Source: a virus. From it: a stretch of 32,699 nucleotides of DNA. Positions 16,142 through 24,500 of this stretch are shown piece by piece (positions within the stretch are counted from its first letter, which is position 1; each line of letters opens with the position of its first letter). The position numbers and the translations under genes were made by a program. The notes under the pieces are model-generated. The model did no database searches and was not told the DNA's origin. It saw nothing but the letters and a program-made list of their open reading frames with translations. The stretch is from positions 1 through 32,699 of the IMG/VR virus record IMGVR_UViG_3300029955_000092; one strand, 5' to 3'.

Positions 16142-17611
16142 TTAACCTAATTGAATAACTGGACCCGCAGTTGGGAACCGGGACGCGAAGCTTGCTACGG
16201 CTGCACTGTCATGGGCCAAATGGGTTTTAGTGGTTTGGGTGGTTTGCTCTTTAACCAGCATCTTCACCATCGCTTTATACGCAGCCGGCGGAACATCAGT
16301 TAAATCTACGCCAGCAGCATCCAGCGCCATTTTATATACCGCTTCAGCGCTATCAAATGCCACACGTAATTCGCCAACATGCGGCCGGACGGCTTCGCGT
16401 GCTTCAGCGATGTCATTCAGTCGTTTTGTTGTGTTTTGTTCGGAATTTTTGACTGCGGCGGCAATCGCTGCATCCATGGCAGTTTTATCTGATGCACCCA
16501 TAGGTTTTTCCTTTTCGGATGTAGGTTTTTTAGGTTTGCCAGGGAATTCTGGCGGCTCATCTGCAGCTCCACCTTCAAGTTGAGCTAATAGCGCCTTTAG
16601 TTTAGTAAGTATTTCAGCCTTATCATTTTCAGCATCGGCTGTCACTTTTTCAGCTTTGGCACCATCAAGGTCTGCGTCTGGATTTTCGTCTGATGCTTCT
16701 TCATCATCATCCTCATCTTCAGCACCCTCTTCCGTTCCTTTTGGATCTGTAGCGCCGTCTTTATCTGCGTCTGGCGACTCGTCCGTACCGTCGTTATCAG
16801 ATGCTGAAAACATATCCAATAAACCCATCAGGTCTTTCAGACTCGCATCCTGTGCCAGTTTGCCTTTAGTCGCGATTTTAATCGCTTCAGCAATCTGCAC
16901 TTTTTTCTTTTCCCAGTTAGCATGAGTTACCCCATCCAAAATCGGGTTTAAATCGATTTTTGCGTCGTTAGCCAGTTTGGGCTTGAGGAAGACCACTAGG
17001 GCACCTTTCGCCATCGCTGCTTTGCGCGATAATGTAAAATTTCGTGACATAGAAGTCTCCAATTGTGAATCCCCGACAACGACATCGCTGCCGGCCCTGC
17101 CCTCTGTAACCAGTGCTACGTGGTTAAAACTGATATCCCGCATAACACCGTCGTATGCAACTCCTTCGTATGTGCCGGGTGTCATGTCCGCCCTGTAACG
17201 GTACCCGCACGATAATTCAACCTGATCTTCGCTTTCAATACCCGCTATAGCAACAGCGTCCCATACGATGAGACTGTTTTGCAAATAGGGTTTTTTAAAA
17301 ACGGCGTCGGTGCCAATGCTACCGACAACATCCATCTTTTTAGGGTCTTCAGGCGATACAGCAATGTGTTTTATCATCAGCTGCACCCCATTCGACGTCG
17401 GTGCTGCTTTTTCCAGTTCGCCCGGGTCGCGTAATAGCTGATAGACTTTTTTTGGATCCAGATTTAACGTGCCGTCCGGGTCTGGAATTTCGTGGCCGAT
17501 ATATGGGCACACATTAGCTTTAGATATATTTGAAACTGCTACGCGCAACCGCCCTTCAATGTCGTATGTTCGCGCACTGTTTTTATCAAGCGCGAGTCTT
17601 ATTTCGGCCAT
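16142..17611 (-). CDS. Prohead protease (DUF2213-like) fused to acidic scaffold
   Basis: 489 residues from the ATG at 17611, which has GAGGG five bases upstream; an in-frame ATG at 17644 lies inside the preceding gene and lacks a site. Residues 1-180 match DUF2213 proteins: ARTYDIEGRLRV, GHEIPD, LMIKHIAVSP (His82), VELSCGYRY (Ser134), RDISFNHVALVTEGRAG (His164). Ser and His here are the likely catalytic pair of an HK97-type capsid-maturation protease. Residues about 240-345 become helical and very acidic (runs of Asp and Glu), and residues about 370-480 form Ala/Lys/Glu helices, resembling a scaffold. One polypeptide therefore probably provides both scaffold and protease. It overlaps the 68-residue gene by 26 bases. 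Confidence 0.82.
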   Translation of the reverse strand: MAEIRLALDKNSARTYDIEGRLRVAVSNISKANVCPYIGHEIPDPDGTLNLDPKKVYQLLRDPGELEKAAPTSNGVQLMIKHIAVSPEDPKKMDVVGSIGTDAVFKKPYLQNSLIVWDAVAIAGIESEDQVELSCGYRYRADMTPGTYEGVAYDGVMRDISFNHVALVTEGRAGSDVVVGDSQLETSMSRNFTLSRKAAMAKGALVVFLKPKLANDAKIDLNPILDGVTHANWEKKKVQIAEAIKIATKGKLAQDASLKDLMGLLDMFSASDNDGTDESPDADKDGATDPKGTEEGAEDEDDDEEASDENPDADLDGAKAEKVTADAENDKAEILTKLKALLAQLEGGAADEPPEFPGKPKKPTSEKEKPMGASDKTAMDAAIAAAVKNSEQNTTKRLNDIAEAREAVRPHVGELRVAFDSAEAVYKMALDAAGVDLTDVPPAAYKAMVKMLVKEQTTQTTKTHLAHDSAAVASFASRFPTAGPVIQLG

Positions 17612-17792
17612 GTCGACCCTCAAGTAGTTGTTCCAGCACGTCAATAAGTGCCAGCATTAATTTTGTGTCATCGTCGCCTGTAAAACCGTTAGCATGCGCA
17701 GCGGCTGCCTGGCGTTCAGCATCTTTACGTGAAGAATAAACAGTGCCGTGGTTGCCCCATTTATACCCACCTGTTACTTTTCGGATCGGCAT
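17586..17792 (-). CDS. Small conserved phage protein (68 residues)
   Basis: Starts MPIRKVTGGYKWGNHGTVYSSRKDAERQ, then AAAAHANGF. The G-Y-K/R-W-G-x-H-G-x-V-Y followed by an Ala-rich helix is a recurrent pattern of small phage proteins near capsid protease genes. The second half is an amphipathic helix with LMLALIDVLEQLLEG. It sits three bases after the MuF gene and overlaps the protease start by 26 bases, giving a compact coupled set. No function is known to me. Confidence 0.68.
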   Translation of the reverse strand: MPIRKVTGGYKWGNHGTVYSSRKDAERQAAAAHANGFTGDDDTKLMLALIDVLEQLLEGRHGRNKTRA

Positions 17793-17795
17793 AAG

Positions 17796-18599
17796 CTACC
17801 TTAAATGATAAGACAGCCCCGGTATGACCGGCCTTGATATACACCGGCAGTTAGGCCGTTCACCCGGATAGATAAATTTACCTTCAACTTCGGAATACAT
17901 ACCTTCGTCAATCTTGTATGTTTTTTTGGCAGCACCCCACTTAACGTGTTCCTGCCGCGGTTCATTACCGCCGTTACTGTGCATCCAGACGGCTTCGGTA
18001 ATTCCCGCTTCTTTTTGCCTCACTTTTGTTATTGCTGCCGTAGCTTTGTTATTCTGGTCCCTGCTAATAAATTGTGCGCGCCGGCGCGTTACCCCAAAAT
18101 TTGCCTGTAACTCTTTACTTAACGTACCCAGATCGCGACCTGTCTGCACGCTGCGCATGACGATGCCTTCGACTTCAGCTAAATGCCGTTGGGGGATGCT
18201 TTTAATAAGAGCGACATTAGCGTTCACGGTGGCTTGTGCCACATCGTTCATGGCAGCCGTCATTTTGAACTCGATCGCAAAACCTGCCTGCTTTAACGAA
18301 TCCATAAAAGCCCGCGTCGTGTAGTCGCCTGACTGTTTAGTGAAACTTTTAGCCAGATCAGGTGCGCGGTCTGAAAACTTTTTAAGCCAGTAACGGCTCA
18401 GTCGTTTCATTAAGACGCGCATTAAAAATGCCGGGCTTGCATCCATCGCGATTTCAGGCGCGTTTGTTTTATATGCCTGCAACACCCAAAAATTAACGCT
18501 CTTATTCATCTGATCAATCAGCGCCAGTAACTGGCGGCTATACGCTGCTTCGATACCTGCGTTAGGATGAACAGGCTTAAATGTTTTAAGTGCTCCCAT
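17796..18599 (-). CDS. MuF-type head morphogenesis protein
   Basis: 267 residues. Residues 1-130 are helical. Residues about 140-260 hold the Mu gpF-like domain: RRAQFISRDQNNKATAAITK (174-192), W205-x-H207, R215-Q-E-H218, G222, then YPGERPNCRC (244-253), and terminal C-R-C. This domain is found in minor head proteins encoded next to portals, which help assemble the head and may enter the cell with DNA. No toxin or enzyme domain follows the MuF domain, so it is the plain short form. It follows the 813-residue SGNH-motif gene after nine bases. Confidence 0.85.
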   Translation of the reverse strand: MGALKTFKPVHPNAGIEAAYSRQLLALIDQMNKSVNFWVLQAYKTNAPEIAMDASPAFLMRVLMKRLSRYWLKKFSDRAPDLAKSFTKQSGDYTTRAFMDSLKQAGFAIEFKMTAAMNDVAQATVNANVALIKSIPQRHLAEVEGIVMRSVQTGRDLGTLSKELQANFGVTRRRAQFISRDQNNKATAAITKVRQKEAGITEAVWMHSNGGNEPRQEHVKWGAAKKTYKIDEGMYSEVEGKFIYPGERPNCRCISRPVIPGLSYHLR

Positions 18600-18608
18600 A
18601 CAAATAAA

Positions 18609-21050
18609 TTAATATACTGACGGGAAGGACGCGGGTGTGACGGAGTAAGACACAAGCACATTACCTTCGCTGTTAGGGTGTGTTCCTTCGGTGGTTGCAT
18701 ACCAGGGGTTCCCGTTGACAACAAATAGCCCTGTGGTGCCTGATCCGCCGTATTCCAAATAAGTGTTAGGGTCAATCAACGTGTTTATTTGCAGCAAAGA
18801 TTTAATGCTGGCCGTATTTAATGCTGTATATACAGTCATTCGTGTCGACGCAGCCCCGCCAGACCATCCGCCTAATGTAACTGTCTGGTTAGCCGTTGTT
18901 TCATACATGTCTGTTGTTGTAGCAACGTCAGGTGTTGGTAGTTTCTGAATGATATTTGCGCCGGGGCAGCAATTTTTTATCAGTCTGTTTACAGCAAACA
19001 TCTCACCTAAAATAAGCGTGGCGCCCTCCCGGTTGCCCGTTGCTGAATGAGGTCCAATGTATTGCCAAACCATCGTGCCATCAACAATATTTGCACCATA
19101 CGTTGTGCCGGAAAGATTGGTTAGTCCGGTAGTGCCGCTTACGGCACCTGGGACAGTTACGCCAACAGCGACATAATCGCTCGTTGCGCTTGTTCCTGAT
19201 ACCACATCACCAATAGTGTGTGAAGCTAATGAAGCCCAAACGGTAGGCGATAAATTATAGGAATGAGAGATATCATTGTGAACCATTCCGCATACAACAT
19301 GTGTCGGATTTCCCAGTGTCAGTAAACTCTGGCGGAATTGAGAATAGGCTGAGTTCATCCAGTAAATATTTGCGTCGCCGCCCTTCGATAAATTGAACAT
19401 CGAATAGCCGACGAGCTCATTTACGCCGCGCTCTAACCAGCCTGAATTACCTAAAGCAGAACCAAATGCGTCACCGGCATTACCGGAAGGTGAAAAATAA
19501 ATCGTAATAGGTGAACCACTGCTACCGATATTCGCTGCCGTGGTGTTCCATGTTGACCCGTTAGTTGAGCCGCCGGAGATATTAGTGCCTATGGTCCCTA
19601 CATTCGTTGACCCGTTTGTCCACATCGTTTCGCCGGTCGCCATAACGACGCCGCCCAGCCCACTCACTACATTGATGATGTTGCTGGCAATATAACCTGT
19701 AAATGATGCCATACCCCCGCCCTCAAGCGACCCGAATTCAATTGAATCGCCGACTGCAGCAATAAAAGGGGTTGACGCATTTGTCAAAATTTGCATTTGA
19801 CAAGGCGTCATGTACGTTGTAGAGCCTCCAGGACTTGTGGTGTAGGCTGTGTATGTCGCGCCTGACCGTGCCTGATCACTATGGATATAGGAGAGAATGC
19901 CTGTACAGGCGCCAGAAACGGTCACCGCATTGTTTAAAGTAAGTGTTACCGATCCCGTCGCCCCCGTAGTGTCTACTACGTAAGTACCGTTTGGCACAGT
20001 CGAACCTGATGGCCCCTGGAACATCTGGCCCCTGGCCCAGGCAGTACCGCTGGTAATAGTTACGGTACTGGATGCTGTAGCAGACCCGGTACCAGTAGCC
20101 GCCGTTGTGGCGTTAAGTACGCCGAGATAGCGTTGTAAGAAGTTACTGGCGGGTTTGCAGTAAGGAAGGGCCTGTCCGTATGCCGTCACAGTTGCGCCAT
20201 TAGACGCGGCGTTTGCTGCCAGGGTATAGGATGTTCCGGCAGAAACGACAGTGGCTATCGTGCCGACTTGCGCATTATTATAGAAAACCGGGCTGCCAAC
20301 GCCGAAGCCGTTACCGCTTACGCTGGTGCAAGTAAGCGTATTGCCCGTAGTAGCGAATACCGCCCCAGCGATAATTATCTGGGTCGGATTCTCCATGGTG
20401 GTATGCAAGCCAAAGAAATTCGGTGACGCCAGCGGTCCTGGTGTGTAATAAGCGCCTGGATCTAATATGTCTGTTTCAATGTAGCCGGCCTGTTGTGTTG
20501 GCCCGTTGTTACTTGTGCAGGTTACGTTAGATAAAGTGTTTCCGGTATAGGGAGATGCCAGGGTGATTCCGGTCGTACCAGAATAGGTTTGAATAATCCC
20601 TACGACAGATGTTCCGTTAAACAGAGGCTGCCCGGCCGCGATTGTCCCGAGAATATTAGAGCAGGTAACTGCGGATGAGCCCTGGCTAACTGATACCCCT
20701 GGAATAATCGCGTAAGTAGCTGTATTCGCACCGTTAAACGTGTATTGCTGACGCGGAGTTAATCCTGTAACCGCATTTGTGAAACTCAGCTCGAATGCTA
20801 CTTGAAAATTTAGCCCGAAAGGTATCTGCACTTCCTGTACTGCCCCGGATACGGTTAGCAGCATAAAAAGCGGAATTACTTGCCGGTGCTGACGAAAACG
20901 GGTGTTCAAATAGTGGCGTGAGCGCACTGTCTGTGAAATACCGCCGCCGACATTATAGCCTTGTAAAACAGGTGTCATCGAAGGCCCGACACCGCGCCAT
21001 GTGCTGTAAGGTAATACCTGTTTGACTGAGCTTGGTGGGATAGATAGCAT
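18609..21050 (-). CDS. Large structural protein with SGNH/GDSL-hydrolase domain
   Basis: 813 residues. Residues 1-100 are a mixed domain with no recognised family. Residues about 118-180, 228-291 and 323-386 are three Thr/Ser/Gly beta modules loosely like those in J, sheath and cement. Residues about 426-800 hold SGNH blocks in order: F-I-A-A-V-G434-D-S436 (block I), N-L-S-K-G-G (553-558, block II), G588-M-V-H-N592-D (block III), and E788-G-T-H791-P-N (block V). Ser436, Asn592 and His791 are candidate catalytic residues; the usual Asp three before His is Glu here. A W-x-x-x-T-x-x-G-D-V-V...D-G-T-M-V-W-Q-Y segment (about 604-666), like a small carbohydrate-binding insert, interrupts blocks III and V. 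An esterase/deacetylase of host surface polysaccharide is inferred. It lies between the 150-residue gene and MuF. Confidence 0.7.
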   Translation of the reverse strand: MLSIPPSSVKQVLPYSTWRGVGPSMTPVLQGYNVGGGISQTVRSRHYLNTRFRQHRQVIPLFMLLTVSGAVQEVQIPFGLNFQVAFELSFTNAVTGLTPRQQYTFNGANTATYAIIPGVSVSQGSSAVTCSNILGTIAAGQPLFNGTSVVGIIQTYSGTTGITLASPYTGNTLSNVTCTSNNGPTQQAGYIETDILDPGAYYTPGPLASPNFFGLHTTMENPTQIIIAGAVFATTGNTLTCTSVSGNGFGVGSPVFYNNAQVGTIATVVSAGTSYTLAANAASNGATVTAYGQALPYCKPASNFLQRYLGVLNATTAATGTGSATASSTVTITSGTAWARGQMFQGPSGSTVPNGTYVVDTTGATGSVTLTLNNAVTVSGACTGILSYIHSDQARSGATYTAYTTSPGGSTTYMTPCQMQILTNASTPFIAAVGDSIEFGSLEGGGMASFTGYIASNIINVVSGLGGVVMATGETMWTNGSTNVGTIGTNISGGSTNGSTWNTTAANIGSSGSPITIYFSPSGNAGDAFGSALGNSGWLERGVNELVGYSMFNLSKGGDANIYWMNSAYSQFRQSLLTLGNPTHVVCGMVHNDISHSYNLSPTVWASLASHTIGDVVSGTSATSDYVAVGVTVPGAVSGTTGLTNLSGTTYGANIVDGTMVWQYIGPHSATGNREGATLILGEMFAVNRLIKNCCPGANIIQKLPTPDVATTTDMYETTANQTVTLGGWSGGAASTRMTVYTALNTASIKSLLQINTLIDPNTYLEYGGSGTTGLFVVNGNPWYATTEGTHPNSEGNVLVSYSVTPASFPSVY

Positions 21051-21052
21051 AG

Positions 21053-21505
21053 TTAATTTACGTAATAGTCAAAGGAATCGCCAGCAGTACCGTTAACCCA
21101 GTTATTATTTAAGTTTGTCCCGGCAATAACCGAAATCGCGTCGCCCGGATTAAGCCGGTACCCGCCGCCCGCTGTGGGGTACACTGCATTAGTTACCCCC
21201 GCATTGCCTATGAACCCAACGCCCACATTGCCGATATTAGCGCGGATAAAACCGCCTTGCGTAATAGTCCCCGAAGGAAAATTAACCGCTGTGCCATTTG
21301 TAACTATGCCCAGCTGGCCTGAAATTACCGTTGCAGGGCCTGGTGCGCTGGATGTAGGTACTGGGTTTGCTATTCCCAGAGCTTGCGGACTGCCATTCAC
21401 GTCCAGCGCCATTAGTTGCACACCTGTTACCGTTTTACCTGTAGGCGTTCCTGTCGCAGTGGCTATTTCAAATTCGGACTGGGACGTAGTGTTAATAATT
21501 GTCAT
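21053..21505 (-). CDS. Small beta-rich virion protein, hypothetical
   Basis: 150 residues. After a short Thr-rich start, the C-terminal half reads GQLGIVTNGTAVNFPSGTITQGGFIRANIGNVG and later GGGYRLNPGDAISVI. The V-T-N-G-T-A-V-x-F/L-P-S...G-x-x-I-x-A-N...G-Y-R/L-L-x-P-G-D/E-x-I pattern recurs in small phage fibre or head-surface proteins. It lies between portal and the SGNH-motif protein. Its stop is two bases before the next ATG, so co-translation is likely. A surface or fibre-attachment role is inference. Confidence 0.6.
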   Translation of the reverse strand: MTIINTTSQSEFEIATATGTPTGKTVTGVQLMALDVNGSPQALGIANPVPTSSAPGPATVISGQLGIVTNGTAVNFPSGTITQGGFIRANIGNVGVGFIGNAGVTNAVYPTAGGGYRLNPGDAISVIAGTNLNNNWVNGTAGDSFDYYVN

Positions 21506-21518
21506 AGCGGCTCTTTAA

Positions 21519-23111
21519 TTAGTTACTGGTGCCATTGGAATGTAACCCTTCAGTGTGGGGTTCATATTCCCCTGGTCCTTCTTCGTCTGACATATCTGCA
21601 TCTGGCGGTGTAATCTCTTTATTCACGTCGATCGAGGCGTATTTCGAATCTTCGTCAGTAGCGATACGTTCGCGCGATTCCTGCGGGGCTATCACGCCTG
21701 CGTTAATCAAAATCGCATCTGTATCAGCTTCGACTTTACGCACATTAGCTTGTGCGCTGGCATTCATCACGCCTAGTGGTTCAAACTTAAACCCTAACGA
21801 CGGGTCGATTTCGCCGTACAGTGATAATTGCACCAGGTTAAATATTTTAGTGACGTGCGGACGCATTTGCGATTCCTGCCTGGCTTCAATGGTCGCGTTA
21901 AATGACTCAAATTCACCTTCGCTGGATGCATTCAGACCGCTAGGCGTAATCCCCAGCAGTTTAATTAACGGGATGCCCGTTACCGAGCTCATGTGTTCTT
22001 GTGCCTGCGCCTGCAAATGGTCCAGACCTGCCAGTGACGCTGACACGTTCATGAAGTCTTCGCGATCTTTATCGATCATCATGATATTGCGGTTGTCACG
22101 GAATTTATTAAACACTTCCGCGCGCGCAATCATCATATCAGCAGCCCCGCCGTTCAGAATTGTGCTCATGTCCGTTTTCAGAACCATGACTGAAAAACTA
22201 TGCAACAAATCAGATACGGACTGGCGTGTGCGCAACCAGTTGTCGACGTACGGCTTAGCAATTTGCGATAAACTTAAGCCGCCAAATGAATAGGCTGCTT
22301 TTAACAGATCCGGTACCGGATGCCCGATAAATGTCAGCAGACGTGACTGATGTACAGTCGTCGCCATCACATACCATGAATCAGGCTTGTAATAATTATT
22401 TTTTAACGGGTTAATTGAGTTGTACGCAGAAGGGTAAGTCCACATCGGCTCAACAACAATCAGTTCTTTTAACGGGTGTTTTTTGGTGACTTTGGCTTTA
22501 GACAGTTCGTTTGATGTGTCGCCTAAAGGTAGTTTCAATTCGTCTGGCGTATCTGTGTCGCCTGTATCGATGTAGATGTGACCGCGACCGAAAAACCCGT
22601 CCAGTTCCAGTACATGCCGTATTTTATTCTGTACATCTAGCCGGTTGAATTCGCGTTCAATTTCCTGTATCTTTTTCGATTTATCGTCATCCCCTTTTGA
22701 GGTAAACCGAATCCAGCGCCGTGTCATCTCCTGCGCAATAATTTCAGTTATCTGACGATATTCAGGGCGCTGTGATAATTCTGCCAGATAAGGGTAACCT
22801 AAGAAACCGATCCCTTCCTGAAAATTACCCGCGCGCGCCCATTCGTATGCCTGCCCTAAATATTCATCAAGCGCCAGTTTTTCGCCTGCCGGCACGACGC
22901 CTGGTGCGATACTAGGCAGCTCAAAGGCTGAATTAAACGTGGGGTGTGCCGGTTCGCTCGTTAAACGTATCTTTGCCACCGCTTCAGCACTAATATGCAT
23001 CGCTTTAATGAGCTTTTCAATACGCTCCGGCCCTGGTTCAGACGCTTTTTGGGTGACTTCCTGCGCCTTATTTTTAGGGAGAAAACGGCGAAAAAAAGCA
23101 AAAATAGTCAT
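21519..23111 (-). CDS. Portal protein (DUF1073-type)
   Basis: 530 residues from the ATG at 23111, which shares a base with the previous stop (TAATG); a longer frame begins inside the upstream gene. Evidence is EYLGQAYEWARAGNFQEGIGF, FLGYPYLAELSQRPEYRQITEIIAQEMTRRW in outline, GRGHIYIDTGDTD, and the long-helix region with PSGLNASSEGEFESFNATIEARQES then RPHVTKIFNL. The PxGLNAxxEGE motif followed by a helix is typical of DUF1073 portals, the dodecameric ring through which DNA is packaged. The C-terminal 40 residues are acidic. Some databases attach an Acb1 label to this domain family; the domain order here is a portal. Confidence 0.88.
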   Translation of the reverse strand: MTIFAFFRRFLPKNKAQEVTQKASEPGPERIEKLIKAMHISAEAVAKIRLTSEPAHPTFNSAFELPSIAPGVVPAGEKLALDEYLGQAYEWARAGNFQEGIGFLGYPYLAELSQRPEYRQITEIIAQEMTRRWIRFTSKGDDDKSKKIQEIEREFNRLDVQNKIRHVLELDGFFGRGHIYIDTGDTDTPDELKLPLGDTSNELSKAKVTKKHPLKELIVVEPMWTYPSAYNSINPLKNNYYKPDSWYVMATTVHQSRLLTFIGHPVPDLLKAAYSFGGLSLSQIAKPYVDNWLRTRQSVSDLLHSFSVMVLKTDMSTILNGGAADMMIARAEVFNKFRDNRNIMMIDKDREDFMNVSASLAGLDHLQAQAQEHMSSVTGIPLIKLLGITPSGLNASSEGEFESFNATIEARQESQMRPHVTKIFNLVQLSLYGEIDPSLGFKFEPLGVMNASAQANVRKVEADTDAILINAGVIAPQESRERIATDEDSKYASIDVNKEITPPDADMSDEEGPGEYEPHTEGLHSNGTSN

Positions 23112-23389
23112 TAAAATGTACTTTGATTTACCAAAAACTGGCTGACAGACGCTACCTGGGCTACGCCGGTACCGATCCACTCATACTGATGCAGCCCGAC
23201 TTGCACCGGGTTAAACTGCGCGTAATATACGCCAGTCGACACTACAAGCACTGAACTGGAGTAATCAGTGACGACACCATCGGGAGTTTGTATCTTAAAT
23301 GTGACCGTTGTCGGACTTATCGGGCTACCTGCTGGCGTTGTAACGGCCAAATTTAACTGGATCAGTGTGCCTGCTGTGTACGTGTTCAT
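23111..23389 (-). CDS. Small Ig-like beta-sandwich protein, hypothetical
   Basis: 92 residues. The pattern AGTLIQLNLAVTTPAGSPISPTTVTFKIQTPDG, then STGVYYAQFNPVQVGLHQYEWIGTG and an end F-L-V-N-Q-S-T-F, resembles one Ig-like/carbohydrate-type sandwich (strand, P-T-x-V-x-F, P-D-G, G-x-Y, G-x-H/Y-x-Y-x-W). Similar small proteins are encoded near portals. It overlaps the portal start by one base and the repeat-protein stop by four bases, so the three are coupled. Role unknown; surface decoration is possible. Confidence 0.62.
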   Translation of the reverse strand: MNTYTAGTLIQLNLAVTTPAGSPISPTTVTFKIQTPDGVVTDYSSSVLVVSTGVYYAQFNPVQVGLHQYEWIGTGVAQVASVSQFLVNQSTF

Positions 23390-24477
23390 GTGTCGCCCGT
23401 AATTGCTGTTGTGACGGCGTAATCGCCTGTCGCTGAGTTGTACACCCGGTTGTCGTTTGTAACAGCAATCATCGTCACGGCAGCAGCGTAATCGCCTACT
23501 GCTAAATTATATGCCCCATGGTCATTTGCGGCGGTGATAAACGCTGCGTAATCCGTGGCTGCCAGCTTGCCGATATTGGACCCGTGAATTACGACGGTAA
23601 CAAAACCTGCCTCTGTTAGCCCCTGCACCCCGCTGACATTAATAGTCCAGACAGGTGTACCGGTAACAACCCCCGCGGCGCTGTTTCCCTGTTTGCCTGC
23701 TAATCCTGTTCGCACCGCGCTTATTACATTACCTGCGGTAGTGGTGCCCTGAACACCTGCTGCATAAAGCCCGTCGTTCGCCGCCATCAGGCCCGCGGCG
23801 CAAGTGGCCTGTGCGCCGCTTAATGCTGCGCGTACTGCAGGTATTACTGAACCTGATGCTGACGCAGCCTGAACGCCTGCCAGTGTGCCTGTATTAATTA
23901 AATCAGAAGTGCTGCCGGCGGCTGATGTGCCCTGAACCCCTGACACGGTGGTCTTGCCTCCCGCTGCCAGACTGCCCGGAGAAGCGGCCCCTTGCGCACC
24001 AGTTACCTGCACACTGATGCCAGGAACCAGGCTGCCGGCACCCGATATCCCTTGTGCACCGGTTAATGTTACGGCTATGGCAACGGAGGTCGTGCCCGCA
24101 CCTGATACCCCCTGCACACCTGTGGCTTGTGCCCCGCTAAAAACGACACTGCCTGCCGAAGTCGTCCCCTGGACGCCCGTTACATTAACTGCAATGACTG
24201 ACGACACGGTGCCAGCGGAACTGGTTGCCTGAACCCCCGCCGTAGTTACAGCGGTCGTTACGCTGACATTTCCCGCGGCAGATGTGCCTGCAGCGCCGGT
24301 AATTGCTTGTAGCAGCGCAGGTATGATGGTGCCTGCGGAACTGGTTGCCTGAACACCGCCAACCTGATACTGAATACGGACTGACAGAACCCCGGCAACA
24401 GAGTTCGCCTGAACTCCGGTGACGGCATAACTGACAGACCCGCCGGCTGAACCGGAAAAAAGGAGCAGCATGGACAT
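23386..24477 (-). CDS. Repeat protein: 14 units of about 20 residues
   Basis: 363 residues. After a hydrophobic start (residues 3-19), residues 20-301 contain fourteen units of 19-22 residues, consensus T/S/A-G-V/A-Q-G/A-T/x-S/x-A-G-x-V followed by eight or nine mostly beta residues. Each unit is about 60 bases. Residues 302-363 are a separate set of three D-Y-A units (T-D-Y-A, G-D-Y-A, G-D-Y-A). The protein lacks Cys except one, has no catalytic motif, and resembles a stalk or decoration. ATG at 24477 has AAGGA seven bases upstream. Presence in the TerL-portal block suggests a virion part; that is inference. Confidence 0.7.
   Translation of the reverse strand: MSMLLLFSGSAGGSVSYAVTGVQANSVAGVLSVRIQYQVGGVQATSSAGTIIPALLQAITGAAGTSAAGNVSVTTAVTTAGVQATSSAGTVSSVIAVNVTGVQGTTSAGSVVFSGAQATGVQGVSGAGTTSVAIAVTLTGAQGISGAGSLVPGISVQVTGAQGAASPGSLAAGGKTTVSGVQGTSAAGSTSDLINTGTLAGVQAASASGSVIPAVRAALSGAQATCAAGLMAANDGLYAAGVQGTTTAGNVISAVRTGLAGKQGNSAAGVVTGTPVWTINVSGVQGLTEAGFVTVVIHGSNIGKLAATDYAAFITAANDHGAYNLAVGDYAAAVTMIAVTNDNRVYNSATGDYAVTTAITGDT
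23575..24420 (-). repeat. Coding tandem array, 14 imperfect units of about 60 bases
   Basis: The array encodes the G-V-Q-G-T-x-A-G-x-V units of the preceding entry (residues 20-301). Unit length is 20 codons in most cases, with four variants of 19, 21 or 22. Units differ clearly at DNA level, so it is an old array under protein selection rather than a recent expansion. Confidence 0.72.
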
Positions 24478-24500
24478 AGTGCTGTCCTTTTAATTAACTA

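Noticed and set aside
21529-22293. 254-codon plus-strand open frame
   Set aside because: It lies antisense to the portal gene in its entirety, has no ribosome site or recognisable domain, and its long openness follows from codon bias of the minus-strand gene.
21519-23111. Anti-CBASS (Acb1) function for the DUF1073-type protein
   Set aside because: Length, helix-rich C-terminal region, PxGLNAxxE motif and position are those of a portal; no Acb1 nuclease motif pair was recognised.
23112-23180. Extended start of the portal gene at 23180
   Set aside because: It would overlap most of the end of the Ig-like gene; the ATG at 23111 fits the TAATG coupling seen throughout the operon.
23575-24420. 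CRISPR array suggested by regular 60-base periodicity
   Set aside because: Units are coding, diverge throughout and have no identical direct repeats with unique spacers.
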